Positions 35,579 through 44,229 of a DNA stretch of 64,000 nucleotides are shown one piece after another (position 1 is the stretch's first letter; each line of letters begins with the position of its first letter). Source of the DNA: Neolewinella lacunae (GTDB taxonomy: Bacteria; Bacteroidota; Bacteroidia; Chitinophagales; Saprospiraceae); assembly GCF_014349155.1 (NCBI RefSeq), contig NZ_JACSIT010000141.1, forward strand, positions 60,919 to 124,918, written 5' to 3'. The position numbers were made by a program, and so were the translations under genes. The notes beneath the pieces were generated by a model. It searched no databases. It was not told the DNA's origin and worked only from the letters and a program-made list of their open reading frames with translations.

Positions 35579-37180
35579 ATGCTGCAAACCGACGTTCTCA
35601 TCATCGGCTCCGGAATCGCCGGACTAAGCACGGGCATCAAACTGTCCTTGCTCCGCCCCGACCTGAAAATTGATGTCCTCACCAAAGTAAACGAGCGGGA
35701 AAGCAACACCAGCTACGCCCAGGGCGGCGTGGCGGCGGTGTGGGACCATGGCTCGGACAACTACGAAAAGCACATCGCCGATACCCTCGACGCGGGAGCG
35801 GGATTGTGTGATGAACACATCGTCCGCATCGTCGTCGAAGAAGGCCCCACGCGGGTGGAAGAGATCATCGATTGGGGTACGCGTTTCGATACGGACCGCT
35901 TTAAGAAGTACGACCTGGGCCGGGAGGGCGGACACTCCGAAAACCGCATTCTCCACTACAAAGACCTGACGGGCTGGGAGATCCAACGCGCCCTGAGTGC
36001 TAAGGCCGCGACGCTGAAGAACCTCACGGTGCACGAACACTATTTCGCCCTCGACCTGCTCACCCAGCACCACCTGGGCTACATTGTGACGAAGTTGACG
36101 CCTGACATCACCTGCTACGGCGCCTACGTCCTGAACCGGCAAACGGGGGAGATCGAGAAAATCCTGGCCCGGAACACCGTGCTGGCGGCCGGGGGGAATG
36201 GACAGATTTACCGCAGCACCACCAACCCCGTCATTGCAACGGGCGACGGCATTGCCATGGCCTACCGCGCCAAGGTCCACCTCGAAAACATGGAATTTGT
36301 ACAGTTTCACCCCACGGCGCTGTACAATCCCGGTTTAGACCCGCAAGCCTTTCTCGTCAGCGAGGCCGTCCGGGGCGAAGGGGCTATTCTGAAGCGGCCC
36401 GACGGTACGGAGTTTATGCACGACTACGACCCCCGCGGCTCTTTGGCTCCCCGCGACATCGTGGCCCGCGCCATCGACAACGAGATGAAGCTGGCGGGAC
36501 TGGAATTTATGTGCCTGGACTGCACGCACATCCCCGCCGAACACTTCATCCGCCACTTCCCCACCATCCACGAAAAGTGCAAGAGCATTGGCATTGACCC
36601 CGCCAAAGACCTCATTCCCGTCTGCCCCGCCTGCCACTACATGTGCGGTGGCGTGAAGGTAGACGAGTACGGCAAGACGAGCGTCAACCAGCTCTTCGCC
36701 TGCGGGGAGTGCACCAGCACGGGCCTGCACGGTGCCAACCGCCTGGCCAGCAACAGCCTTTTGGAAGCCCTGGTTTTTGGCCACCGCATCGCCCACTGCA
36801 TCGCCGCCAACATCGATACGGCCCAGGTGCCCGACGGCATTCCGAACTGGAACCGGACGGCTACGAGCAAACCCGACGAGCAGGTACTCATCACCCAGAG
36901 CACCAAGGAGCTCAAAGAGGTGATGTCCAGCTACGTCGGCATCGTGCGGAGCAACAAACGCCTCGAACGGGCCCGCAACCGCCTGGAATTGCTGGGTACG
37001 GAAACCGAAGACCTCTACAAAAACAGCCTGGTAAGCACCCAGCTCTGCGAACTGCGCAACCTCATTACGGTGGGTTTCCTCGTCACCAAAGCCGCCAGCC
37101 TCCGCCACGAAAGCCGCGGCCTGCACTATACGACCGACTACCCGGAGAAAGCGGACTTTGTGCAGTACAGCATTATTTAA
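35579..37180 (+). CDS. nadB: L-aspartate oxidase
   Basis: 533 residues. FAD-dependent oxidation of aspartate to iminoaspartate, the first step of de novo NAD synthesis. The dinucleotide loop is IIGSGIAGLSTG, the flavin-binding loop is NTSYAQGGVAAV, and the active-site region is SEAVRGEGAIL. CGECTSTGLHGANRLASNS is typical of the family, and the C-terminal helical domain is complete. nadA and nadC are not in the window. Confidence 0.95.
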   Translation: MLQTDVLIIGSGIAGLSTGIKLSLLRPDLKIDVLTKVNERESNTSYAQGGVAAVWDHGSDNYEKHIADTLDAGAGLCDEHIVRIVVEEGPTRVEEIIDWGTRFDTDRFKKYDLGREGGHSENRILHYKDLTGWEIQRALSAKAATLKNLTVHEHYFALDLLTQHHLGYIVTKLTPDITCYGAYVLNRQTGEIEKILARNTVLAAGGNGQIYRSTTNPVIATGDGIAMAYRAKVHLENMEFVQFHPTALYNPGLDPQAFLVSEAVRGEGAILKRPDGTEFMHDYDPRGSLAPRDIVARAIDNEMKLAGLEFMCLDCTHIPAEHFIRHFPTIHEKCKSIGIDPAKDLIPVCPACHYMCGGVKVDEYGKTSVNQLFACGECTSTGLHGANRLASNSLLEALVFGHRIAHCIAANIDTAQVPDGIPNWNRTATSKPDEQVLITQSTKELKEVMSSYVGIVRSNKRLERARNRLELLGTETEDLYKNSLVSTQLCELRNLITVGFLVTKAASLRHESRGLHYTTDYPEKADFVQYSII

Positions 37181-37216
37181 GGGGGGAAAGGAGTAAAGGA
37201 GGAAAGGAGTAAAGGA
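37181..37216 (+). repeat. Homopurine tract between convergent genes
   Basis: GGAAAGGAGTAAAGGA repeats fill the gap between the nadB stop and the prs stop. Confidence 0.65.
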
Positions 37217-37219
37217 GCC

Positions 37220-38185
37220 CTAGCGCTCTTCGACGAAGAGGGCGGAGATCGATTCGTTGTCGTGGACGTTGCGGATGGCCGTGGCAAAGAGCTGGGCGGA
37301 GGAGAGGACCTTGATCTTGGCAGAAATTTGCTTGAGGGGGACGGCGTCGCAAACGATGAGGGTTTCGAGGGCAGATTTTTCGATGCGTTCGTAGGCGGAA
37401 CCACTCAGGATGGGGTGGCTGGCGATGGCCCGGACGCTTTTGGCGCCGTTTTCCATGATCAGGTCGGCGGCGCGGCAGAGGGTTCCGGCGGTGTCGACGA
37501 GATCGTCGACGAGGATGACGTCGGCCCCGGTGACGTCGCCGATGAGGGTCATGCCCTCAATTTCACCGGCGCGTTTGCGGTATTTGTCGCAGATGACGAT
37601 ATCGCGGGCGAAGTATTTGGCGTAGGCACGGGCCCGTTTTACGCCGCCCATATCGGGGCTGGCGAAGGTGACGTTGCTCATGTCTTGTCCCTGAAAGTAA
37701 GGCATGTAGATGGCCTGACTCTGGAGGTGATCGACGGGGATATCGAAAAAGCCCTGGATTTGGTCGGCGTGCAAATCGAGGGTCATGATGCGGTCGGCGC
37801 CCGCTTCGACGAGGAGGTTGGCGATGAGTTTGGCGCTGATGGGTACGCGGGGCTGGTCTTTGCGGTCTTGGCGGGCGTAGCCGAAGTAGGGGATAACGGC
37901 GCAGATGTAGCCGGCCGAGGCGCGCCGGGCGGCGTCGATGGTAAGCAGCATTTCCATCAGGTTTTCGTGGGGCTGAAAGGTGCTGCCAATGATGAAGACG
38001 TATTCGCCACGGATGCTTTGCCGGATGATGGGCTGCATTTCGCCGTCGTTGAAGCGGGCGACTTCGAGTTCCCCCAGTTCCTGCCCGTAGGCGGCGGCGA
38101 TTTTTTCGGAAAGAAAGCGGCTGCCCGTGATCGAGAGGATCGTCACGTGGTCAGTCATCGGGGTGAGACGGGGCTTGTGGGACAT
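37220..38185 (-). CDS. prs: Ribose-phosphate pyrophosphokinase
   Basis: 321 residues. Makes PRPP from ribose-5-phosphate and ATP. The PRPP loop is DVILVDDLVDTAGTL, the flexible loop region is YFGYARQDRKD, and MTLDLHADQIQGFF is the family signature. ATG 38185 is chosen because a -7 box lies exactly 4 nt upstream; an internal ATG at 38158 (MTDHVTILS) is the alternative. It is divergent from trmB across a TAGTTCA-type repeat. Confidence 0.95.
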   Translation of the reverse strand: MSHKPRLTPMTDHVTILSITGSRFLSEKIAAAYGQELGELEVARFNDGEMQPIIRQSIRGEYVFIIGSTFQPHENLMEMLLTIDAARRASAGYICAVIPYFGYARQDRKDQPRVPISAKLIANLLVEAGADRIMTLDLHADQIQGFFDIPVDHLQSQAIYMPYFQGQDMSNVTFASPDMGGVKRARAYAKYFARDIVICDKYRKRAGEIEGMTLIGDVTGADVILVDDLVDTAGTLCRAADLIMENGAKSVRAIASHPILSGSAYERIEKSALETLIVCDAVPLKQISAKIKVLSSAQLFATAIRNVHDNESISALFVEER

Positions 38186-38189
38186 TTGG

Positions 38190-38197
38190 CAAAGTTA
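38190..38197 (-). promoter_or_regulatory. -7 box 4 nt before prs start
   Basis: TAACTTTG on the minus strand, perfect TAnnTTTG, with 4 nt to the ATG. Predicted leaderless. Confidence 0.65.
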
Positions 38198-38202
38198 GGG
38201 GA

Positions 38203-38326
38203 TTAGTTCATAGTTCAGTAGTTCATAGTTCAGTAGTTCATAGTTCAGTAGTTCGGTAGTTCGGTAGTTCATAGGTCGTGGTTAGCTGGTGCTGGGCAAC
38301 TAACGACTACTGAACTATGAACTGTA
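38203..38326. repeat. TAGTTCA-type repeat element between divergent promoters
   Basis: Left side: alternating AGTTCATAGTTCAGT and GTTCGGTA units. Right side: inverted arm GGCAACTAACGACTACTGAA followed by CTATGAACT. The element fills the space between the -7 boxes of prs and trmB. The right arm resembles that of the element at 58786-58856. Confidence 0.8.
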
Positions 38327-38329
38327 GAA

Positions 38330-38337
38330 TATCTTTG
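38330..38337 (+). promoter_or_regulatory. -7 promoter box of trmB
   Basis: TATCTTTG, 3 nt after the repeat element and 50 nt before the trmB ATG. Confidence 0.6.
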
Positions 38338-38387
38338 CGCCCCGTTGCTGCGTGGCGGCGCGCACATTCAAGTTAATCCTTTTCCGC

Positions 38388-39131
38388 ATGTCTACCCGGA
38401 ATAAGCTCCAGAAATTTGCCGAAATCCTGCAGCTCCCCAACGTTTACGAAAATTTCGACCCCCGCAACCCTGCGCTCATCGGGGCTGGCGGCCAGGCCGT
38501 AGACCGGCGGGGCAACTGGGCCCAGGGGCATTTCGGAAACGCCAACCCCATTACCCTCGAGCTTGCCTGCGGGCGCGGGGAGTACACGGTAGATCTGGCA
38601 CGGCAGTACCCCGGCCGTAACTTCCTGGGTGTTGACATCAAAGGGGCCCGCATCTGGAAGGGGGCCAAAATCGCCCAGGCGGAAGGCCTTCACAACGCCG
38701 CCTTCCTCCGTACCCGCATCGAGATCATCGCCACCTTTTTTGCGCCGGGGGAGATCGACGAAATCTGGATCACCTTCCCCGACCCCTTCCTCAAAAAAGG
38801 CAAGGAAAACCGCCGCCTCACCGCCCCCCGCTTTCTGCGCCAGTACCGCCATCTGTTGCGCCCCGGCGGGCTCGTCCACCTGAAAACCGACAGCCGCGAA
38901 CTCTACGACTGGACGCAGCAGACCTTCGCCCACCAGCCCGCCGTGGAAGTCTTGTACCACGACCACGACATCTACGCCAAGCCCCTGCCCCTGCCCGAGT
39001 TGAGCACAGAAACGTACTACGAAAAACTCCACAAGGGCCTGGGCAAAACCATCACTTACACCCAGTTCCGCTTCGGCCCGCCGGAGGTGGAATTGCTGGG
39101 TGGGAAGGGCATACCGGGCTTCGAGGTGTGA
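38388..39131 (+). CDS. trmB: tRNA (guanine-N7-)-methyltransferase
   Basis: 247 residues from ATG 38388. The SAM site is ELACGRGEYTVDLA. The TrmB signature appears as IWITFPDPFLKKGKENRR (usual core FPDPW), and the C-terminal TYYEKLHKGLGKTI is present. Methylates G46 of tRNA. The upstream in-frame ATG (38352) lies in the leader. Confidence 0.92.
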   Translation: MSTRNKLQKFAEILQLPNVYENFDPRNPALIGAGGQAVDRRGNWAQGHFGNANPITLELACGRGEYTVDLARQYPGRNFLGVDIKGARIWKGAKIAQAEGLHNAAFLRTRIEIIATFFAPGEIDEIWITFPDPFLKKGKENRRLTAPRFLRQYRHLLRPGGLVHLKTDSRELYDWTQQTFAHQPAVEVLYHDHDIYAKPLPLPELSTETYYEKLHKGLGKTITYTQFRFGPPEVELLGGKGIPGFEV

Positions 39132-39158
39132 GGACGGGCCTGGCCTTCAACCTGCCCG

Positions 39159-39176
39159 GCACCTGCGGCCGCGCCC
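39159..39176 (-). repeat. 18-bp dispersed element copy
   Basis: A perfect minus-orientation core, 27 bp after the trmB stop. Confidence 0.85.
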
Positions 39177-39205
39177 TCCATTCCCTTACTCCTTTCCCCC
39201 TTTAC

Positions 39206-39213
39206 TATCTTTG
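39206..39213 (+). promoter_or_regulatory. -7 promoter box of glyS
   Basis: TATCTTTG directly after a homopyrimidine tract (39178-39205), 55 nt before the ATG. Confidence 0.6.
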
Positions 39214-39268
39214 CAGCCCCGTAGCCAACCCGGCTGCGGCACAGACTCCAAACTGAAGACCACTCACC

Positions 39269-40834
39269 ATGGCTAACCCCACCTTTGCCGATTTCAAAAA
39301 ACTGACCGCCCACGCCAAGGATTACGGTTTCGTCTTTCAAAGCTCCGAAATTTACGACGGCCTGGCCGCCGCCTACGATTACGGCCCCCTGGGCGTACTG
39401 CTGAAGAACAACCTGAAGGAGTACTGGTGGCGCAGCATGGTACAACTGCACGAGAACATCGTGGGCCTGGACGCCTCGATCTTCATGCACCCCAAGACCT
39501 GGAAAGCCTCCGGCCACGTCGATGCCTTCAACGACCCGCTGGTGGACAACAAGGACAGCAAGAAGCGTTTCCGCGCCGACGTCCTCATCGAAGAACAGCT
39601 CGATAAGATCGAGGGCAAAATGACCAAGGAGATCGAAAAAGCCGCCAAACGATTCGGCGAGGCTTTCGACGAGGCCCAGTTCCGCGCCACCAACCCCAAC
39701 GTGCTCCGTTACGCCGCTGAACACGAAACGATCAGCAAGCGCCTGGCCACGGCCATGACCAACGGCGATATGCAGGAACTCCACCAGCTCATCGTCGATC
39801 TCGGCATCAGCGACCCCGATACGGGCAGTAAGAACTGGACGGAAGTGCGGCAGTTCAACCTCATGTTCTCCACCCAGCTGGGCAACGTGGCGGGCGAGGA
39901 AGGCAAACTTTACCTCCGGCCGGAAACCGCCCAGGGCATTTTTGTCAACTTCCTCAATGTTCAGAAATCTACCCGCCAGAAGCTGCCCTTCGGCATCGCC
40001 CAAATTGGCAAAGCTTTCCGCAACGAGATCGTCGCCCGGCAGTTCATCTTCCGCATGCGCGAATTTGAACAGATGGAAATGCAATTTTTCATCCAGCCCG
40101 GCACCCAGCAGGAATGGTACGCCTACTGGAAGGAAACCCGTATGAAGTGGCACCTGGCCCTGGGCCACCCGGCGGAAAAACTCCGCTTCCACGATCACGA
40201 TAACCTGGCCCACTACGCCGATGCGGCCGTCGATATCCAATTCGATTTCCCCTTCGGCTTTAAGGAACTCGAAGGCATCCACAGCCGGACGGACTTCGAC
40301 CTCGGTGCCCACCAGGAGCTCTCGGGCAAGAAAATGACCTACTTCGACCCCGAGCGCAACGAGAGCTACGTGCCCTACGTGCTGGAAACGTCCATCGGTG
40401 CCGACCGCCTCTTCCTGGCCACCCTCAGCTACGCCCTGCGCGAAGAGATGGTGCCCGGCCAGGACGACCCCACCAACGTGCGCGACGTGCTGGCTCTCCA
40501 CCCCGCCCTGGCACCCATCAAAGTGGCCATCCTCCCGCTCAAACGCACCGAAGAACGCATCGTCAAGATCGCCAAAGACATCTTCAACGATCTCCGCTTC
40601 CGCTTCGATGTGCAGTACGACGACACCGGCTCCATTGGCAAACTCTACCGTCGCCAGGACGCCATCGGCACTCCCTTTTGCGTCACGGTCGACTACGACA
40701 GCATCGACGACGGCACCGTCACCATCCGCGACCGCGACACGCTCCAGCAGGAACGCATCAAGATCAGCGAGCTGGCCGCCTTCATTGGCCCCAAGGTTGA
40801 TATGGCCAATTTGCTGGCCGCCGCCGCCCGTTAA
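39269..40834 (+). CDS. glyS: Glycine--tRNA ligase, dimeric alpha2 type
   Basis: 521 residues, the eukaryote/archaea-like alpha2 GlyRS that Bacteroidota use. The N-terminus matches the family (GFVFQSSEIYDGLAAAYDYGPLG). Motif 2 is FRNEIVARQFIFRMREFEQMEM and motif 3 is ETSIGADRLFLATL. The C-terminal anticodon-binding domain begins at LAPIKVAILPL. A 130-residue insertion between motifs 1 and 2 contains ELHQLIVDLGISD. Confidence 0.96.
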   Translation: MANPTFADFKKLTAHAKDYGFVFQSSEIYDGLAAAYDYGPLGVLLKNNLKEYWWRSMVQLHENIVGLDASIFMHPKTWKASGHVDAFNDPLVDNKDSKKRFRADVLIEEQLDKIEGKMTKEIEKAAKRFGEAFDEAQFRATNPNVLRYAAEHETISKRLATAMTNGDMQELHQLIVDLGISDPDTGSKNWTEVRQFNLMFSTQLGNVAGEEGKLYLRPETAQGIFVNFLNVQKSTRQKLPFGIAQIGKAFRNEIVARQFIFRMREFEQMEMQFFIQPGTQQEWYAYWKETRMKWHLALGHPAEKLRFHDHDNLAHYADAAVDIQFDFPFGFKELEGIHSRTDFDLGAHQELSGKKMTYFDPERNESYVPYVLETSIGADRLFLATLSYALREEMVPGQDDPTNVRDVLALHPALAPIKVAILPLKRTEERIVKIAKDIFNDLRFRFDVQYDDTGSIGKLYRRQDAIGTPFCVTVDYDSIDDGTVTIRDRDTLQQERIKISELAAFIGPKVDMANLLAAAAR

Positions 40835-40847
40835 GGCTTGTTTTTCA

Positions 40848-40865
40848 GGGCGCGGCCGCAGGTGC
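40848..40865 (+). repeat. 18-bp dispersed element copy
   Basis: A perfect plus-orientation core, 13 bp after the glyS stop. Confidence 0.85.
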
Positions 40866-40952
40866 AAGGCAAGTTGACCGAGCAAAGATTGGCTGTCGTG
40901 CAACCATCTATTGTTGGGAAACCTTTACCTTAAGCACCAAATTCTTCTTTCC

Positions 40953-41234
40953 ATGACCATCTACCGGATTAAGCTACTCGATGCTGAAGCCTTAGCCATC
41001 CTGCAAAGCCTTGATAAAGTAGGTCTCATTCAGGTTTTGGAAAAAGAAGAGGTGGAAACAGAGGACACGCCCGATGCCGCTACTTTAGAAAAGCGCGTCT
41101 TGGCGCGGCTTGATGCCTTGGAAATCCCCCCCCCCAGTGAGGAGGAACTGGAAGACCTCTTCGCCGAAATGAAGGAGCAGCGGATAAAAGAGGCTGATGC
41201 CAGACGCCAAGTCGCGAAGCTGGGAGCAGAATGA
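40953..41234 (+). CDS. Probable antitoxin of a PIN toxin-antitoxin pair
   Basis: 93 residues, acidic and helical (EEVETEDTPDAATLEKRVLARL). No family is recognised with certainty. The call rests on its small size, its AT-richer composition, and a 4-bp ATGA overlap with the PIN-domain gene, the usual antitoxin-first order. ATG 40953 is chosen; an upstream in-frame ATG (40911) is possible. Confidence 0.65.
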   Translation: MTIYRIKLLDAEALAILQSLDKVGLIQVLEKEEVETEDTPDAATLEKRVLARLDALEIPPPSEEELEDLFAEMKEQRIKEADARRQVAKLGAE

Positions 41235-41638
41235 GGTTCACTGTCGATCCTAATTTATGGATCAGCGCCCTGATGCGCGGCAAGGTAATTAAGCTGGATG
41301 TTTTACTCGGCACCAAGACCATCCGAATGGTGTTCAGCCCGGACCTCTTGCAGAAGTTCTACGACAGTTCAATGCGGGATAAGTTCCGGCGGTGGTTTAG
41401 CGAAGAAGACGTGGACAACCTTATTCAACTCATCAGTCGGGAGGGGGAGGAAGTTAGGATCACTAGTCGAGTAGATATTTGTAGGGACCCTAAAGACAAC
41501 TACTTGTTGGCTCTGGTCAAAGATTCCGGGGCAGATTTCCTCGTCACTGGTGATAGAGACCTGCTCGTCATTAAGCACTTCGCAGGAGCAAAGATCATTA
41601 GCTACCAAAATTTCGTCGAAGAACTTGATCGGCTGTAG
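41231..41638 (+). CDS. PIN-domain toxin (COG1569-like)
   Basis: 135 residues. PIN-type acidic positions are visible: Asp in FTVDPNLWISAL, Asp in ICRDPKDNYLLAL, and the last pair in FLVTGDRDLLVI. This is the pattern of the putative toxin component COG1569, an RNase. Translationally coupled to the upstream antitoxin candidate. RNA target unknown. Confidence 0.82.
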   Translation: MRFTVDPNLWISALMRGKVIKLDVLLGTKTIRMVFSPDLLQKFYDSSMRDKFRRWFSEEDVDNLIQLISREGEEVRITSRVDICRDPKDNYLLALVKDSGADFLVTGDRDLLVIKHFAGAKIISYQNFVEELDRL

Positions 41639-41658
41639 TCTTGTTAACAACCCACAGT

Positions 41659-42870
41659 ATGGCAAATGAATGGAACGTCGGCAAGAAAGAAGTCGGCCTC
41701 AAAAAAGAAATCGAACAGGCGGTAGTAGTGGGCCTCGTGACGCGTATGCAGACCGAGGAACAAGTCAGCGAGTACCTCGATGAGCTGGAATTTCTGGCCC
41801 TGACGGCTGGTGCGGAGACGACCCGCCGCTTCGTCCAGAAACTCGATACGCCCGATAAGCGCACCTTCGTCGGCAGCGGCAAAGCAGCCGAAATCGCCAA
41901 GTACGTCGAGGAGCACGAAAACATCACCATGGTCATCTTCGACGATGACCTGAGTGGCAAGCAAACTTCCATCCTCGAAGAGATGATGAAGGTCAAGATC
42001 ATCGACCGCTCCTCGCTCATCCTAGACATCTTCGCCGGGCGCGCCCAAACGGCCCAGGCCAAAACCCAGGTGGAACTGGCCCAGATGCAGTACATGCTGC
42101 CCCGCCTGCGCGGCCTCTGGACCCACTTGGAGCGCCAGCGCGGGGGCATCGGCATGCGCGGTCCGGGAGAAACGGAGATTGAGACCGACCGCCGGATCAT
42201 CCGCGATAAGATCAGCAAACTCAAAAAAGACCTCGAGAAGCTCGACCGGCAGGCAGAAACGCGCCGCAAGGGCCGCGATGCGATGGTCCGCGTGGCCTTG
42301 GTGGGCTATACCAACGTTGGCAAATCCACGCTGATGAACCTCCTGACAAAAAGTGAAGTCTTCGCCGAAGACAAACTCTTCGCCACCCTGGATACCACCG
42401 TACGGAAAACCGCTTTCCAGGGCGTGCCTTTCTTACTGACCGACACCGTTGGGTTCATCCGTAAGCTGCCTCACCACCTCGTGGAAAGCTTCAAGTCTAC
42501 GCTCGATGAGGTGCGGGAAAGCGACATCCTGCTCCACGTTGTCGACGTGGCCCACCCGCAGTACGACGACCAGATCCGGACGGTCCAGGGACTGTTGAAA
42601 GACCTCAATGCCTCGGATAAGCCCACCTTGCTCGTTTTCAATAAGATCGACCTGTTCCGCGAACGCAACTACGACCTCTACCTCGACCAGGAAGGCCGCG
42701 AGGAAGTAGAAGAAAGCCTCCGCCAGAGCCTATCCGGCCAGTTTGGTGCCGAGGCCATCCTCCTCTCCGCTCATACCAGGGAGAACCTGGATAAGCTACG
42801 GCAGCGCCTGGTGGAGATGGTCAAAGAAGAGTACCAAACGAACTACCCTTACGTAGCCAAACAGTGGTAA
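41659..42870 (+). CDS. hflX: Ribosome-associated GTPase HflX
   Basis: 403 residues. The N-terminal HflX domain (KRTFVGSGKAAEI-like stretch, FDDDLSGKQ, RGGIGMRGPGETEIETDRR) is followed by a GTPase domain: G1 GYTNVGKST, G3 DTVGFI, G4 NKID, G5 SAHT. It splits stalled ribosomes in other bacteria. ATG 41659 follows the PIN gene by 20 bp; a TTG further upstream is less likely. Confidence 0.95.
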   Translation: MANEWNVGKKEVGLKKEIEQAVVVGLVTRMQTEEQVSEYLDELEFLALTAGAETTRRFVQKLDTPDKRTFVGSGKAAEIAKYVEEHENITMVIFDDDLSGKQTSILEEMMKVKIIDRSSLILDIFAGRAQTAQAKTQVELAQMQYMLPRLRGLWTHLERQRGGIGMRGPGETEIETDRRIIRDKISKLKKDLEKLDRQAETRRKGRDAMVRVALVGYTNVGKSTLMNLLTKSEVFAEDKLFATLDTTVRKTAFQGVPFLLTDTVGFIRKLPHHLVESFKSTLDEVRESDILLHVVDVAHPQYDDQIRTVQGLLKDLNASDKPTLLVFNKIDLFRERNYDLYLDQEGREEVEESLRQSLSGQFGAEAILLSAHTRENLDKLRQRLVEMVKEEYQTNYPYVAKQW

Positions 42871-42987
42871 AGCCCCCCCTTTGGGCACTGCGGGGCGGCC
42901 CCAACTTTAGTACGGAGGAAGGTAAATAATCCCGTACCCTTTTCGTTTTTTTGCGGTTGCCCCGCAGTTGATTACGCTCACCCCCGA

Positions 42988-44109
42988 ATGGCCAATGCTA
43001 TGACCGATACCCAGTTGAACGCCTACGCCCACTTGTTGGTCAATTACTGCGTAAGTCTGCGGGCGGGCGAACGCCTTTTTGTAAACTCCACCACCTTGGC
43101 GGCACCTCTGGTCGCCGCCATTCAGCGGGAGGTGCTCAAGGCCGGGGGGCACCTGGAATACAGCCTGGCGGTGGAGGGGCAGAGCGAAGCCTTCCGGGAA
43201 TACGGCAGTGTGGAGCAGTTTGCCTACGTTCCCACCCTCTATCGCAAGGGATTGGAAGAGTTTGAGGCCTACCTCAGCATCAGCGCACCTTTCGACCTGC
43301 GCCAGCCTCCCGCTGCCCCGGATTTGCAAGAAGCCCGCCGCAATGCGTTGCAACCCGTGATGAAAAGCTACTTCGAGCGCACCGCCGATCGCCGCCTGAA
43401 GCGTAGCCTCTGCGTTTTCCCCTGCCCTGCACTGGCCGCCGAGGCCGACATGACCCTGGAAGAGTACACCGCCTTCGTCGCCCAGGCCACCAAGATCGAC
43501 CAAGCCGACCCGCAAGCGGCCTGGCTGGAGGTCCGCCAGCGTCAGCAGGCCGTCGTTGACCACCTCAACGCCTGCTCCGAGTTTCGCTACGTCAATGACC
43601 GTACGGACATCACCTTCACCACCCGGGGTCGTACCTGGATCAACAGCGACGGCCAGACGAACATGCCCAGTGGCGAGGTCTATACCAGTCCCGAAGAAGA
43701 CTCGGTCAACGGCACCATTTACTTCGACTATCCCGCCATTCGCGATGGGCAGACCGTCCAGGGTGTCACCCTGTGGGTAAAGGACGGCGAAATCCAGCGC
43801 TGGCACGCCGAAAGCGGGCAGGAAGTGCTGGACGAGACCTTCGCCATTGCCGGCACCCGCCGCTTCGGGGAGGTGGCCGTGGGAACCAATTACACCATTG
43901 ACCGGTTCAGCAAAAACATCCTCTTCGATGAGAAAATTGGCGGCACCGTCCACATGGCCATCGGCCAGAGTTACGCCCAGGCCGGTGGAAAAAACGAGAG
44001 TTCCGTACATTGGGACCTGATAGCCGACATGAAAAACGGCGGAAGAATCGTGGCTGACGGCAAAGAAATTTACCGCAATGGCCATTTTATCCAAGAATTG
44101 TGGCCCTAA
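42988..44109 (+). CDS. M29-family aminopeptidase
   Basis: 373 residues. The M29 (AmpS/AmpT/PepS) metal and catalytic set is visible: Glu in NMPSGEVYTSP, Glu in RFGEVAVGTN, His and Tyr in GGTVHMAIGQSY, and HxD in SSVHWDLIADM. Cytoplasmic dimeric leucyl-type aminopeptidase. Two ATGs are possible, 42988 and 43000. Confidence 0.93.
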   Translation: MANAMTDTQLNAYAHLLVNYCVSLRAGERLFVNSTTLAAPLVAAIQREVLKAGGHLEYSLAVEGQSEAFREYGSVEQFAYVPTLYRKGLEEFEAYLSISAPFDLRQPPAAPDLQEARRNALQPVMKSYFERTADRRLKRSLCVFPCPALAAEADMTLEEYTAFVAQATKIDQADPQAAWLEVRQRQQAVVDHLNACSEFRYVNDRTDITFTTRGRTWINSDGQTNMPSGEVYTSPEEDSVNGTIYFDYPAIRDGQTVQGVTLWVKDGEIQRWHAESGQEVLDETFAIAGTRRFGEVAVGTNYTIDRFSKNILFDEKIGGTVHMAIGQSYAQAGGKNESSVHWDLIADMKNGGRIVADGKEIYRNGHFIQELWP

Positions 44110-44229
44110 CTCGCCCTTTGGGCCCTTACCACCTATTTTTTTCACCTTGTTTACCTACCTTGCAACGCTTTCTATCTACTGCATTATAGGAACTACACCG
44201 GGAACGTAAAACTGAATTAACCTCAAACC

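Noticed and set aside
39056-40903. 615-codon minus-strand ORF opposite glyS
   Set aside because: Shadow of a clear class II synthetase gene.
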